A stretch of 64,000 nucleotides of DNA from Bacillota bacterium. GTDB lineage: Bacteria > Bacillota > TC1. Location of the stretch: NCBI GenBank assembly GCA_024635925.1, contig JAGXHY010000033.1:1-64000 (forward strand), written 5' to 3'. The position numbers and the translations under genes were made by a program. A model generated the notes under the pieces. That model saw nothing but the letters and a program-made list of their open reading frames with translations, searched no databases and was not told the DNA's origin. Below are positions 54,101 through 62,633 of the stretch, piece by piece (positions within the stretch are counted from its first letter, which is position 1; every line of letters starts with the position of its first letter).

Positions 54101-54541
54101 GAGGATGAAATAGGAAGCTTAGAAATTTTGGCATTCCCTAGAGTTTTTGCAGAGTCATATAACTTGATGGTGAAGGGAAAAGTTATTCTTGTTGCTGGAC
54201 GATTGCAAGTAACAGAAAGAGATACAAAGTTAATTGCAGAAAAAATTGTAGCACCAAATGAGTGGGTTCAGATTAAAAGTTATCTTAAAAAACAAGATAT
54301 TGAAAAAGAAAAATTAAATTTAGGTGAAAAATTGACTATTGAAGTAATTATAAATAAACAAATGGATAAAAGAGAAAAACTAATTAGTTTAAAAGAGTAT
54401 ATTATTAATCATAAAGGTAATTATAATGTAAAATTATTTATTGAAGACAAAGAATATAATTTAGGTTCAAACTATTTATTAAATAATAGTAAAGATATAA
54501 TTGATTATTTAAAAACTTATGGGGAGGTATTTGTTAAATGA
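51101..54541 (+). CDS. dnaE: DNA polymerase III subunit alpha
   Basis: An 1146-aa C-family replicative polymerase of the DnaE type. The N-terminal PHP domain (HLHLHSEFSLLDG, 8-16) is followed by the palm with catalytic acids in LPDIDTDFCY, the Gly-rich GPGRGSAAGS, the RHSSTHAAAVVIS region, helix-hairpin-helix (about 780-830) and a C-terminal OB fold (about 960-1040). Clostridia usually also carry PolC elsewhere. The TTG start follows AAAGGAGGGGG. It overlaps coaD by 4 bp. Confidence 0.96.
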   Translation: MNNSFVHLHLHSEFSLLDGAIKISELPKIIKSKGMDAVGITDHGAMYGVIDFYKACKKEGIKPIIGCEVYLSKDRHRREVDDERYHLILLAENKEGYQNLIKIVSRGYTEGFYYKPRIDKEILKEFKEGIICTSACMAGEIPTLIRRDNYEGAVIAAKEYLEIFGKSNFFIEIQDHNLEAEKFLNSQLIKLSRELEIPLVAANDSHYINKEDAFSHEVLMCIQMGKNIKDEHRMEFPNSEFYVKSADEMCDIFKEIPSAIENTTKIKDRCNVEFNFDENHLPSFVVPEGETLDSHLKKLCCEGARVKYGLIEGQVEDRLEYELEVISKMGYPGYFLIVWDMIKYAKEHGIYVGPGRGSAAGSIVAYSLDITTIDPIKYDLLFERFLNPERISLPDIDTDFCYVRRGEVINYLVEKYGHDKVAQIVTFGTMAARAAIRDVGRALDIPLIEVDKVAKMIPNELKITLESAIEKNADLRALYNSNNDIKRLIDIAKKLEGMPRHSSTHAAAVVISPGAIDNFLPIKIESEGNLTTQYTMTTVEELGLLKMDLLGLRTLTVIGDAVKKIKENRGIELDIETIPLDDPKTYELLGTGKTSGLFQLESKGMQNIIRNLKPDSIDDIIALVALYRPGPIGSGMIDDFVNRKHGKIESTYLHPLLEPILKDTYGVILYQEQVMRIAKELAGFTLGEADNLRKAMGKKIVSILEKNRQQFLDGCKVNDINEKLAEEIFTLIEYFAGYGFNKSHSAAYGILAYQTAYLKANYKEEFMASLLSSVIMSFDKVNLYISDCKKIGVKVLPPDVNESFEDFSVKGNTVRFGLSAIKNIGYNSITSIIEERKNGRFKDIDDFCRRVDLKSTGKKVIESLVYSGAFLTMEYTRKGLLQAIDSAYDKGINYQRDLNSNQVSLFDLDNFEIDSNTPTIVGDEEFSIDDILLKEKEILGFYISGHPLAQFEELEKIEGFFDIVDIDENFDNKRIVVRGVLENLKERKTKKNDLMATFNIEDEIGSLEILAFPRVFAESYNLMVKGKVILVAGRLQVTERDTKLIAEKIVAPNEWVQIKSYLKKQDIEKEKLNLGEKLTIEVIINKQMDKREKLISLKEYIINHKGNYNVKLFIEDKEYNLGSNYLLNNSKDIIDYLKTYGEVFVK

Positions 54542-55023
54542 GACTAGGTATTTATCCAGGAACATTTGATCCTGTAACAAATGGACATTTAGATATTTTA
54601 AAAAGAGCAAGCAAGTTATTTGATAAAATAATTATTGGAGTAGCTGTTGATTCAGATAAGAAAACTTTATTTGATATTGATCATCGTGTTGAATTTATGA
54701 AAGATGCAGTAAAAGATATATCAAATATAGAGGTTGAAGCTTTTAGTGGGTTACTGATGCATTTTACAGAAAGCAAGGGTGCTAAAATTATTATTAGAGG
54801 TTTGCGAGCTGTATCAGATTTTGAATATGAATTTCAATTAGCATTGATGAATAAGAACCTAAATGATTCTGTTGAAACTATGTTTTTGACAACTTCAAGT
54901 GAATATACTTTTTTAAGTTCAACAATTATAAAGAGTGTAGTCAAACTTAATGGAGAAATTAAAGGGTTAGTGCCCGAAAAAGTTGAAATAGCACTTAAGG
55001 ATATTTATAAAAAAGGAGATTAA
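54538..55023 (+). CDS. coaD: Pantetheine-phosphate adenylyltransferase
   Basis: A 161-aa enzyme for the penultimate step of CoA synthesis. The nucleotidylyltransferase motif GTFDPVTNGHLDIL and the TSSEYTFLSSTIIKSV segment are intact, and IIRGLRAVSDFEYE is family-specific. Overlaps dnaE (ATGA) and is followed by pyk 1 bp later, so the three are one transcript. Confidence 0.97.
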   Translation: MRLGIYPGTFDPVTNGHLDILKRASKLFDKIIIGVAVDSDKKTLFDIDHRVEFMKDAVKDISNIEVEAFSGLLMHFTESKGAKIIIRGLRAVSDFEYEFQLALMNKNLNDSVETMFLTTSSEYTFLSSTIIKSVVKLNGEIKGLVPEKVEIALKDIYKKGD

Positions 55024-55024
55024 T

Positions 55025-56443
55025 ATGAGGAGAACAAAAATAATTTGTACTATTGGACCAGCAGTAGATGATATAACTGTTTTCCAAAATCTGGCTAAAA
55101 CAGGATTTGATGTTGCACGTCTGAATTTTTCTCATGGTACATTTGAAGAACATGATAAAAGAATAAATATGATTAAAGATTACAATAAAAAAAATAATGA
55201 TAACATAGCAATTTTACTTGATACTAAAGGACCTGAAATTAGAACAGGAATTGCAAGAAAAAAAGTTGAATTAGTAAAAGATGAACAAATTATTTTAACG
55301 ACTAAAAATGTGAAATCATCAAAGGAAATGATAAGTATATCATATATAAATTTACCTAAGGAGGTAAGTCCTGGAGATGAAATATTATTAGATGATGGAC
55401 TAATAGCTTTAAAGGTATTAAGTGTTAATAATGATGAGATAATTTGTAAAATTCTTAATAGTGGGTTTTTAGGAAGTAAAAAAGGCGTAAATTTACCAAA
55501 GGTAGATGTGAAATTACCAAGTATTAGCGAAAAAGATAAGCAAGATATATTATTCGGTGTTGAGAAAGGTGTGAATTTTATTGCATTATCTTTTGTGCGT
55601 AGAGCAGAAGATATATTAGAAGCAAGAAATATTATTGGTAATGATAATAAAGAGATTCAAATTATAGCTAAAATTGAATGTGAATTAGCTGTAAAGAACA
55701 TTGACAGTATATTGGAAGCCTCTGATGGGGTAATGATTGCAAGGGGGGATTTAGGAGTAGAAATACCAATAAAGCAATTGCCGGGAATACAAAAAAGTAT
55801 TATACAAAAAGCAAGATTTTTGGGTAAGCCAGTTATTGTAGCAACACAAATGTTAGATTCTATGATTAGAAATCCAAGACCTACTAGAGCTGAAGTAAGT
55901 GATATTGCTAATAGTATTTTAGACGGAACAGATGCAATTATGCTTTCAGGAGAAACGGCTGCAGGTCTATTTCCAATTGAAAGTCTAAGGATCATGAATG
56001 AAATTTCTTGTGAAATTGAAAAAGATTTACATATACTTGAACCTATGCATTTTAAAAAATTAAAAAAATCTGAAAGTATTGTTGATTTAATAGCATATAG
56101 CACTGTAGATATTGGTAAAAAAATCGATGCTAAATGCTTGTTAGTTCCAACATCTAGTGGTGGAACTGCAAGAAGGGTAGCAAGACATAGACCTAATATT
56201 CCGATTATTGCATTTGTGGGTAAAGATTATTTTAAAAAACATTTAAAACTTGTGTGGGGTGTTGAAACTTTATCAATGAACGAGGATTATGAAGGAACAG
56301 ATGAGTTAATAAAAAGAGGAGAGGAGGAATTATTAAAATTAGGAAGATACAAAGAAGGCGACATTGTAATTATTACAGCTGGAATTCCACTAAAACAAGT
56401 AGGCACAACTAACTTAATTAAAGTACATTATCTGGGGGGGTAG
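55025..56443 (+). CDS. pyk: Pyruvate kinase
   Basis: A 472-aa pyruvate kinase without the extra C-terminal PEP-utiliser-like domain found in Bacillus. Motifs are TIGPAV, ARLNFSHG, IAKIECELA, MIARGDLGVEIP, ATQMLDSM and the LDGTDAIMLSGETA region. The C-terminal allosteric domain includes TSSGGTARRVARHRP. The last codons contain a G7 run (56434-56440) before TAG. The next gene starts 10 bp later, in the frame reached by loss of one base in that run. Confidence 0.96.
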   Translation: MRRTKIICTIGPAVDDITVFQNLAKTGFDVARLNFSHGTFEEHDKRINMIKDYNKKNNDNIAILLDTKGPEIRTGIARKKVELVKDEQIILTTKNVKSSKEMISISYINLPKEVSPGDEILLDDGLIALKVLSVNNDEIICKILNSGFLGSKKGVNLPKVDVKLPSISEKDKQDILFGVEKGVNFIALSFVRRAEDILEARNIIGNDNKEIQIIAKIECELAVKNIDSILEASDGVMIARGDLGVEIPIKQLPGIQKSIIQKARFLGKPVIVATQMLDSMIRNPRPTRAEVSDIANSILDGTDAIMLSGETAAGLFPIESLRIMNEISCEIEKDLHILEPMHFKKLKKSESIVDLIAYSTVDIGKKIDAKCLLVPTSSGGTARRVARHRPNIPIIAFVGKDYFKKHLKLVWGVETLSMNEDYEGTDELIKRGEEELLKLGRYKEGDIVIITAGIPLKQVGTTNLIKVHYLGG

Positions 56444-56453
56444 AGGTGAAAGG

Positions 56454-58793
56454 ATGCATAGGATTAACGGTAATATAACAAATCGTATTGACATTAATAA
56501 AAATAATTGGTTAGGAAAAAAAGAAACATCAACGATTATGGAAAAGAATTTTATACCACTTTTCAAGTTAGAAGAACTTTATGACTATACACAGGGAAAT
56601 CCTTACTTAGTCAATTATTATGTGGATAATTTTAATGGAAAAGTCGATACCTTAGAGTTATTAAAAAAGCATGTAATTGATGTTTATGAAGAAGAACATG
56701 AATTTAACTCAATAAATGAATTTAATTTAATTGCTACATGTAGTTATCTAAAAAAAATATCATTTTCTTTATTTGCAAATCTAGCATATCATTACAGGCT
56801 TTCAAGTTACCAATTAAATAAGTTGATAAGAAGCAAGACTATGTTTTATGAAATCAATGGCTTTTATTTATTTTATCCGTTTTATTTAGATTTTATAAAT
56901 AAAAAAGTTTCTCAAAGCATTTCAGGAGAAACTAAAGATAAACAAAGATCTATTTTGGTAAGCAATCTTGTTATTGAAAGTAATTTTTTACTTGAATACT
57001 ATCAATTTGCTAAATCTAAAGTAGAAAAGATAGCAATGGAGCAAAGAATTATAGATACAATAAAGAGTCAAAGTTGCCGATATTATGATAATAAATTAAA
57101 ACTCTTTAATTATAATCAACTTGTAGATCAAGGGCTTAAATTACTTATTATGATTATTTCTGAGAAAGAAATCAAATGTAAATCAATTAACTATTTTTTA
57201 GAAGAATTAAAAAACAATCAAATATTTTCTATCTTACAACAAGAAAGTACTGTGTATTTGGCTAAGAAACTAAATACAGAAGAATTTTCATTTAACCAAG
57301 ATAGTGACGAAGGTATATATTATAAATTAATACAATATTGGTTAAATGGTGATAAACTTAATTTACAAATGACGGACAAATTCTATAAAAAATATGGTTT
57401 CTTTATTGTTCCTGATCATTTGATATTCCAACTAGATGATAATCAATTACTTAAAGAGAGCGATAATAAACTTAGTTCATTTTTAAGTAGAGTATCTGTT
57501 TTATATAAATACTATTTAAAGGGAGAAACTCAAAAAAGTCTGAAATTATTTAATTATATTATCAAGTGGTATAAAGATTATTTGCTAAAAGATTACAGTG
57601 GAAGTTATTATTTTATACTAGCTTGGCATTATTATAATAAAAAGAAAAATAGTAAATCTTTATGGTTTATTGAAGAAGGATTGAAGAAACTTGACATAGA
57701 ATTTAATAAAATATTTATTCTTAAATTCTATAATATTCAATTGAGAATATTTTTTGAAGAAAAAGATATAGATTCTATGGTAAAATTATTAGCAGATTGT
57801 AGGGTTGTTTTTGGTAAAGCAAAGCCATTTCAGGTCTTTATTGAGTATCTTAGAGGTTGCATTAAAATAATCGAAGGACAGGAGTTGAAAGGTTGTTTAG
57901 ATGATCCAATATCATATGCTATGAATATTGGTGATGAAATCTCAGCAGTTCAATATTATAGTTATTCTTTAAGTGAAAAAGAAAGAGATGATAATAATTT
58001 ATTAAAAGTTCAAGAAAGTTTATTGAGTAAAGAGCAATTAGCAATATATCATAATACTTCACTTTTTGATATTTATAAAAAGGTAGATGTTGATATAAAT
58101 TTCTTTGGTACATTTTGTTTTAAGGTAAATAAAATTGATTATTCAGGAGAATTTATTAATCGAAAAAAACTCAGGAAAATAATAAATTATCTAGTTTTTA
58201 ATGATCCAGGAAAGGTCAGTAGAGAAGAGATTAAAAGAGTATTTTGGGACAAAGAAAAATCATTTGATATTGATGCTAACCTTAGAGTTACAATTTGTAA
58301 TATAAGAAAAATTTTAGAAAAAATTGGGTGTGCTGATATGATAATCTGTGAACAGTCTAGAATATATATTAATTCTAGATATGTTGTAAATAATGATTTT
58401 AAAAAATATGTGGCTTTATATAAAAAGGCGAAATTATTTTTTAAGAATAAAGAGCTGTATCAGGCAGAAACATATCTTAAAAAAATTATAGCTTTAAATA
58501 TTGATGTAGTTTTTAAAGATTTGAGTTGGGACTACCTTGAAAATAAAATTAGAAATCAAGTTCAACTTATTATTAGTAATTCATATGAAATGTTACTATC
58601 TATTGCTAAAACTAATGAAAATTGGAATAGAGCTGAAGAATACGCAAGAAAATTGACTAATATCAGTATAAAACATATTAATGAATTAATTTGTATTCTA
58701 CAGAAAAATGGACGTTTAGAGGAAGCAGATGATTTAATAAAGAATAAAGAAAGAAAAGATAAGTCATTAACAAATATATTTTTTCCTGAATAA
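56454..58793 (+). CDS. SARP/BTAD-type transcriptional regulator lacking a P-loop
   Basis: A 779-aa protein. The C-terminal region (about 545-770) has a winged-helix DNA-binding domain (RKKLRKIINYLVFN, SREEIKRVFW, RVTICNIRKILE) and a BTAD helical repeat domain, as in SARP and MalT-like activators. The middle is helical (TPR-like). The first 100 residues match the end of a STAND ATPase (TQGNPYLV, residues 46-52, the sensor-like turn), but the Walker A and B half is missing. No P-loop exists upstream because pyk ends 10 bp before. GAGGTG precedes the ATG. Confidence 0.7.
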   Translation: MHRINGNITNRIDINKNNWLGKKETSTIMEKNFIPLFKLEELYDYTQGNPYLVNYYVDNFNGKVDTLELLKKHVIDVYEEEHEFNSINEFNLIATCSYLKKISFSLFANLAYHYRLSSYQLNKLIRSKTMFYEINGFYLFYPFYLDFINKKVSQSISGETKDKQRSILVSNLVIESNFLLEYYQFAKSKVEKIAMEQRIIDTIKSQSCRYYDNKLKLFNYNQLVDQGLKLLIMIISEKEIKCKSINYFLEELKNNQIFSILQQESTVYLAKKLNTEEFSFNQDSDEGIYYKLIQYWLNGDKLNLQMTDKFYKKYGFFIVPDHLIFQLDDNQLLKESDNKLSSFLSRVSVLYKYYLKGETQKSLKLFNYIIKWYKDYLLKDYSGSYYFILAWHYYNKKKNSKSLWFIEEGLKKLDIEFNKIFILKFYNIQLRIFFEEKDIDSMVKLLADCRVVFGKAKPFQVFIEYLRGCIKIIEGQELKGCLDDPISYAMNIGDEISAVQYYSYSLSEKERDDNNLLKVQESLLSKEQLAIYHNTSLFDIYKKVDVDINFFGTFCFKVNKIDYSGEFINRKKLRKIINYLVFNDPGKVSREEIKRVFWDKEKSFDIDANLRVTICNIRKILEKIGCADMIICEQSRIYINSRYVVNNDFKKYVALYKKAKLFFKNKELYQAETYLKKIIALNIDVVFKDLSWDYLENKIRNQVQLIISNSYEMLLSIAKTNENWNRAEEYARKLTNISIKHINELICILQKNGRLEEADDLIKNKERKDKSLTNIFFPE

Positions 58794-58876
58794 GTTGCTG
58801 TTGTTCTTTTTGTATTATATAATCAGTATGTACATGCACTGTTGTAAGATAAAAGTATAGTACTGTAAAGGACAAG

Positions 58877-59437
58877 GTGAATATTATAAAAGGAATTATA
58901 AAATATTTAGATCATATAAAAGAAATGGATCCAGCAGCAAGGTCATATTTAGAAATAATACTATTGTATCCTTGTGTCCATATTATGTGGAATCATAGGA
59001 TTACTAATTTTTTATTTAAACATAATCTGATTTTTTTGGCAAGTTATTTATCTTTAAGAGGCAGAAGAAAATGGGGGATTGAGATTCACCCTGGAGCTTC
59101 AATTGGTAATAATTTCTTTATTGATCATGGTATGGGAGTAGTAATAGGGGAAACAACTATTATTGGAAATAATGTAACAATATATCAAGGAGTTACTCTT
59201 GGTGGGACAGGAAAAGAAACTGGTAAGCGTCACCCTACAATAGAAGATAATGTAATTATTGGAGCGGGTGCAAAAGTATTAGGACCTATTGTTATTTCTA
59301 AAGGCAGTAAAATTGGAGCTGGAGCTATTGTGATAAAAGATACTGAAGAAAATTCTACAACAGTGGGCTTAGCTGCTCATACTATAAAAATAGGAAATAA
59401 AACATTCAGTAGACAAATTATAAATAAGGATATATAA
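58877..59437 (+). CDS. cysE: Serine O-acetyltransferase
   Basis: A 186-aa short-form serine acetyltransferase: a helical N terminus, left-handed beta-helix hexapeptide repeats, and the catalytic-loop signatures [24 protein letters not shown] and [14 protein letters not shown]. It makes O-acetylserine for cysteine synthesis. No cysteine synthase is adjacent, so another acetyl acceptor remains possible. The GTG start is preceded by AAAGGACAAG. The 83 bp after the regulator hold no clear terminator. Confidence 0.85.
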   Translation: MNIIKGIIKYLDHIKEMDPAARSYLEIILLYPCVHIMWNHRITNFLFKHNLIFLASYLSLRGRRKWGIEIHPGASIGNNFFIDHGMGVVIGETTIIGNNVTIYQGVTLGGTGKETGKRHPTIEDNVIIGAGAKVLGPIVISKGSKIGAGAIVIKDTEENSTTVGLAAHTIKIGNKTFSRQIINKDI

Positions 59438-59567
59438 AATCAATAGGATGTAAATTATGGAGTTCTATTTATAGGAACTTCATAATTCATTTAAAATATA
59501 TAATGGTATTTAAAAGTAATATTTGGTATAATAATTAGGATGAATTATTTAGATAAGAGGAGATAAA

Positions 59568-60485
59568 ATGGCAAAATATTTAATAACTGGTGGCGCTGGG
59601 TTTATTGGTTCACACTTAGCTGAATTTTTGTTGGAAAAAGATGAAGAAGTTGTAATAATAGATAATTTTTCGACTGGTAAAATGCAAAATATTAGCAATT
59701 TTATCAACAAGATTAAATTGTATACTGCTGATATTAGAACAGTTGAAAATGTTGAAGAATTGCTTGCAGATATAGATATAGTTATTCATTTAGCGGCAAT
59801 ACCTTCAGTAGTTCAGTCAATTGAAAATCCTTATACAGTGAGCAATAATAATATACTAGGTACAGTTAATTTTTTTGACGCAATTGCTAAAAAGTCTAAT
59901 GTGAAAAAAATAGTGCAAGCATCTTCATCTGCTATATATGGAGATACTGAAAATATAGCAATTTTAGAAAATAGTGAGTATAATCCGTTATCACCTTATG
60001 CAATAGATAAAGTTGCACAAGAATTATATGGTAATTTTTATTCCAATTTATATAATATAGATATTGTATCATTGAGGTTTTTTAATGTATATGGTAAGCG
60101 TCAAGACGTTAAATCTGCGTATGCAGGTGTGATACCAATATTTATTGATAAAGCAAAAAAAGGCGAGTCTTTGATTGTATATGGAGAAGGAAACGCGATT
60201 AGAGATTTTATTAGTGTTAAAGATATTGCGAAGGCAATATATTTAGCATCAAAATCAAATGTCAAAGGTCATAAAAAAATCAACTTGGGTACTGGTATAG
60301 GAACTAGTGTGAAAACTCTTGCGGAAATGGTAAATAAGTTATGCGAAAATAATAGTGGAATTATATATAAAGAAAAAAGATTAGGAGAGATTGATTATTC
60401 ATTGGCAAATATAGGACAAGGGAGTAAATTAATTGAATTTACTCCTGAAATTAATTTAAAACAAGGATTAATAGATCTGATATAA
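59568..60485 (+). CDS. NAD-dependent sugar epimerase/dehydratase
   Basis: A 305-aa extended SDR of the UDP-glucose 4-epimerase type. GGAGFIGSHLAEFL is the Rossmann motif, the NAD acidic residue is in IIDNFSTGK, HLAAIPSV follows, and the catalytic Tyr-x-x-x-Lys is in SPYAIDK, with RFFNVYG and RDFISVKD. It probably makes UDP-galactose, UDP-N-acetylgalactosamine or UDP-glucuronate-derived sugar for the downstream sugar transferase. AGAGGAG is upstream. Confidence 0.88.
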   Translation: MAKYLITGGAGFIGSHLAEFLLEKDEEVVIIDNFSTGKMQNISNFINKIKLYTADIRTVENVEELLADIDIVIHLAAIPSVVQSIENPYTVSNNNILGTVNFFDAIAKKSNVKKIVQASSSAIYGDTENIAILENSEYNPLSPYAIDKVAQELYGNFYSNLYNIDIVSLRFFNVYGKRQDVKSAYAGVIPIFIDKAKKGESLIVYGEGNAIRDFISVKDIAKAIYLASKSNVKGHKKINLGTGIGTSVKTLAEMVNKLCENNSGIIYKEKRLGEIDYSLANIGQGSKLIEFTPEINLKQGLIDLI

Positions 60486-60495
60486 AGGTGGTAAT

Positions 60496-61890
60496 ATGAA
60501 TAATAAATTTTATAAAAGAAGTCTTGTTAGGAGCATTCTATATGTATTAGATTTTATAATTTTAAATGTAGTTTATACAGTTTCATTATATTATTTGACT
60601 AGAAGAATAGAATATCATGAAATAATGACCTTGATTATGGTAATAACTATAACTTTTTTTAGTTTTAGATTATATAATATGTATCAAGAATTAGAACATA
60701 TAAGATATAGAAAATTGTTCGTTAAATCATTTATAGCAAATGCAGTATCTGCATTGAGTGCTGGTATAGTATTCTTGTGGAGACAAGATTATGGTGAAAA
60801 AATGATTTTCAAAGTTTTTGTTGTTACATTTTTAATAACAACATTAACAAGATTATTTGCTAAGTGGTATATATCTATTAAATACAAAAAAGCTAATGTG
60901 CTAATTATAGGATATGAAAATGACATAAAAGATATAATGAAAAAATTCTTTATCAAATATAGACTTACTTATAATATTTCATATATAACACCAGAAAACA
61001 TTGAGACTGTTTCATTTGATAATATTGATGAAGTTTTAGTATCTCAAAACATATTACCTAAGAAAAAGGAAGAAATTGTATCATATATATTGAAAAATGA
61101 TTTAAGTTATAAAATCATTCCAGGTAATTATGAAATAGTTGTTGCAACTGCCAATGATGGTCAAATATATGATAGTTTTATTTTTTATAAAATGTCATCT
61201 AGACATTTGACTTATAGGTTATGGAAAAGATTAATTGATTTAATAGGCTCATTATTATTATTAATACTATCTTTACCATTTATTTTAATTGCAACTATTG
61301 CATTGAAAATTGAAAGTCATAAATCACCAGTTTTTTTTACTCAAGCAAGAGTTACCAGAAACAATAAAATATTTAAAGTAATAAAATTTAGAAGTATGTT
61401 TGTTGATGCTGAAAAAAATTCGGGTGCAGTATTAGCTGAAAAAAATGATTCAAGAATAACTAAAGTAGGTGACATTCTTAGAAAATTTAGAATTGATGAA
61501 CTACCACAATTAATTAATGTTCTTAAGGGGGATATGAGTCTTGTTGGTCCAAGACCAGAAAGGCCAGAATTCACTAACGAATACAATAAAAAATTACTGT
61601 TATATGATTATCGACATAGAGTGAAAGCTGGTTTGACTGGTTTAGCTCAAATTAGTGGGTACTACAGTACTACAGCAGAAGACAAATTAAAACATGACCT
61701 TTTTTATATTGAAAAACATTCAATATTATTTGATATTAAAATTATTTTATTGACTATAGAAGTTTTTTTAGATCCATCAAAGGCAGAAGGTCAAGGTGAC
61801 TTTGCTACACTTGAAGAAATTTTGAATAAATATAAATATAAAATAGAGAAAAAAGATAATATTTATAAAATAATTAAGACCAATTTATAA
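60496..61890 (+). CDS. Polyprenyl-phosphate sugar-1-phosphate transferase
   Basis: A 464-aa initiating transferase of the WbaP/EpsL family for exopolysaccharide or glycan synthesis. Four N-terminal membrane helices (about 12-110), a Rossmann-like middle (about 128-220), one helix (about 243-265) and the catalytic bacterial sugar transferase domain: KVIKFRSMFVDAE, KFRIDELPQLINVLKGDMS and VGPRPERPEF. It follows the epimerase by 10 bp, so the two make and use one sugar nucleotide. Further polysaccharide genes are absent here. Confidence 0.92.
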   Translation: MNNKFYKRSLVRSILYVLDFIILNVVYTVSLYYLTRRIEYHEIMTLIMVITITFFSFRLYNMYQELEHIRYRKLFVKSFIANAVSALSAGIVFLWRQDYGEKMIFKVFVVTFLITTLTRLFAKWYISIKYKKANVLIIGYENDIKDIMKKFFIKYRLTYNISYITPENIETVSFDNIDEVLVSQNILPKKKEEIVSYILKNDLSYKIIPGNYEIVVATANDGQIYDSFIFYKMSSRHLTYRLWKRLIDLIGSLLLLILSLPFILIATIALKIESHKSPVFFTQARVTRNNKIFKVIKFRSMFVDAEKNSGAVLAEKNDSRITKVGDILRKFRIDELPQLINVLKGDMSLVGPRPERPEFTNEYNKKLLLYDYRHRVKAGLTGLAQISGYYSTTAEDKLKHDLFYIEKHSILFDIKIILLTIEVFLDPSKAEGQGDFATLEEILNKYKYKIEKKDNIYKIIKTNL

Positions 61891-61964
61891 AATCAAATAA
61901 TTAAGGTAAAAAAGAATAATAGATAAAATTAAAATATTATAATAACTTAATATATTTATTAATT

Positions 61965-62004
61965 AGGACTGAATCCTTTTAAAGAGGAATTCTGTCCTTT
62001 TTTT
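61965..62004 (+). terminator. Terminator of the epimerase/sugar transferase unit
   Basis: Imperfect stem AGGACTGAATCC/GGAATTCTGTCCT (one mismatch and one bulge) with a T8 tract. The remaining 252-bp gap (61891-62142) is AT-rich and holds the next promoter. Confidence 0.8.
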
Positions 62005-62094
62005 ATTTATTCAAGTTAATTTTATTTATTTAATTAAGTAAGTTATATTATTTTTGGATAATTGTAAATTAACCTTTAATTTGATGTTTATAAA

Positions 62095-62103
62095 TGGTAT
62101 AAT
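62095..62103 (+). promoter_or_regulatory. Extended -10 promoter of the ridA-serine unit
   Basis: TGGTATAAT extended -10 element 40 bp before the ridA start codon. The upstream TTGATG (62081-62086) is too close to be its -35. Confidence 0.5.
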
Positions 62104-62142
62104 TACACCATGTGATTAAGTTAAGGAGGTATAAGGAATATT

Positions 62143-62607
62143 ATGTCTTTTGAAAAAAAAATTAGTGAATTAGGAATTGTTATCCCAACCCCTGCTAAAC
62201 CTGCGGCCGCATACGAGCCAGGAGTACTTGTGGATGGGATTATTTATGTATCAGGCCAATTGCCTATGTATGAAGGAGTCCTTCAATATAAAGGTATTGT
62301 TGGTGTTGATGTTAAAGAGGAAGAGGCTTACAAAGCAGCTCGAACATGTGCAATAAATGCTCTTGGAGTAGTTAAAAGTTTAGCTGGTAGTTTAGACAAT
62401 GTTGAAAGAATTATTCAAGTCCAAGGATTTGTAAATTCACATAATAACTTTACAGGCCAACCAAAAGTTATAAATGGGGCTTCTGATGTACTAGCAGAGA
62501 TATTTGGTGATGCTGGTAAGCATGCTAGATTTGCTATTGGTAATAGCGGACTTCCACTTGGCGCTTCAGTCGAAGTTGGTATGATCGTTAAAATAAAAAA
62601 TAAGTAA
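62143..62607 (+). CDS. RidA/YjgF-family protein
   Basis: A 154-aa member of the longer RidA subgroup (YjgF-like with about 20 extra N-terminal residues). Motifs include YVSGQLPMYEGV and ALGVVKSLAGSLDNVERI, with VNSHNNF. Canonical RidA hydrolyses reactive 2-aminoacrylate made from serine or cysteine by PLP enzymes; the usual catalytic Arg near the C terminus (RxxV/I) is not obvious here. Its place before serine-biosynthesis genes fits detoxification of serine-derived enamines. AAGGAGGT lies 12 nt upstream. Confidence 0.8.
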   Translation: MSFEKKISELGIVIPTPAKPAAAYEPGVLVDGIIYVSGQLPMYEGVLQYKGIVGVDVKEEEAYKAARTCAINALGVVKSLAGSLDNVERIIQVQGFVNSHNNFTGQPKVINGASDVLAEIFGDAGKHARFAIGNSGLPLGASVEVGMIVKIKNK

Positions 62608-62633
62608 GTTACTTTAAAGGAGGAATTTCAATT

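Noticed and set aside
55657-56103. 148-aa minus-strand ORF inside pyk
   Set aside because: Shadow of the pyruvate kinase reading frame with no start signal.
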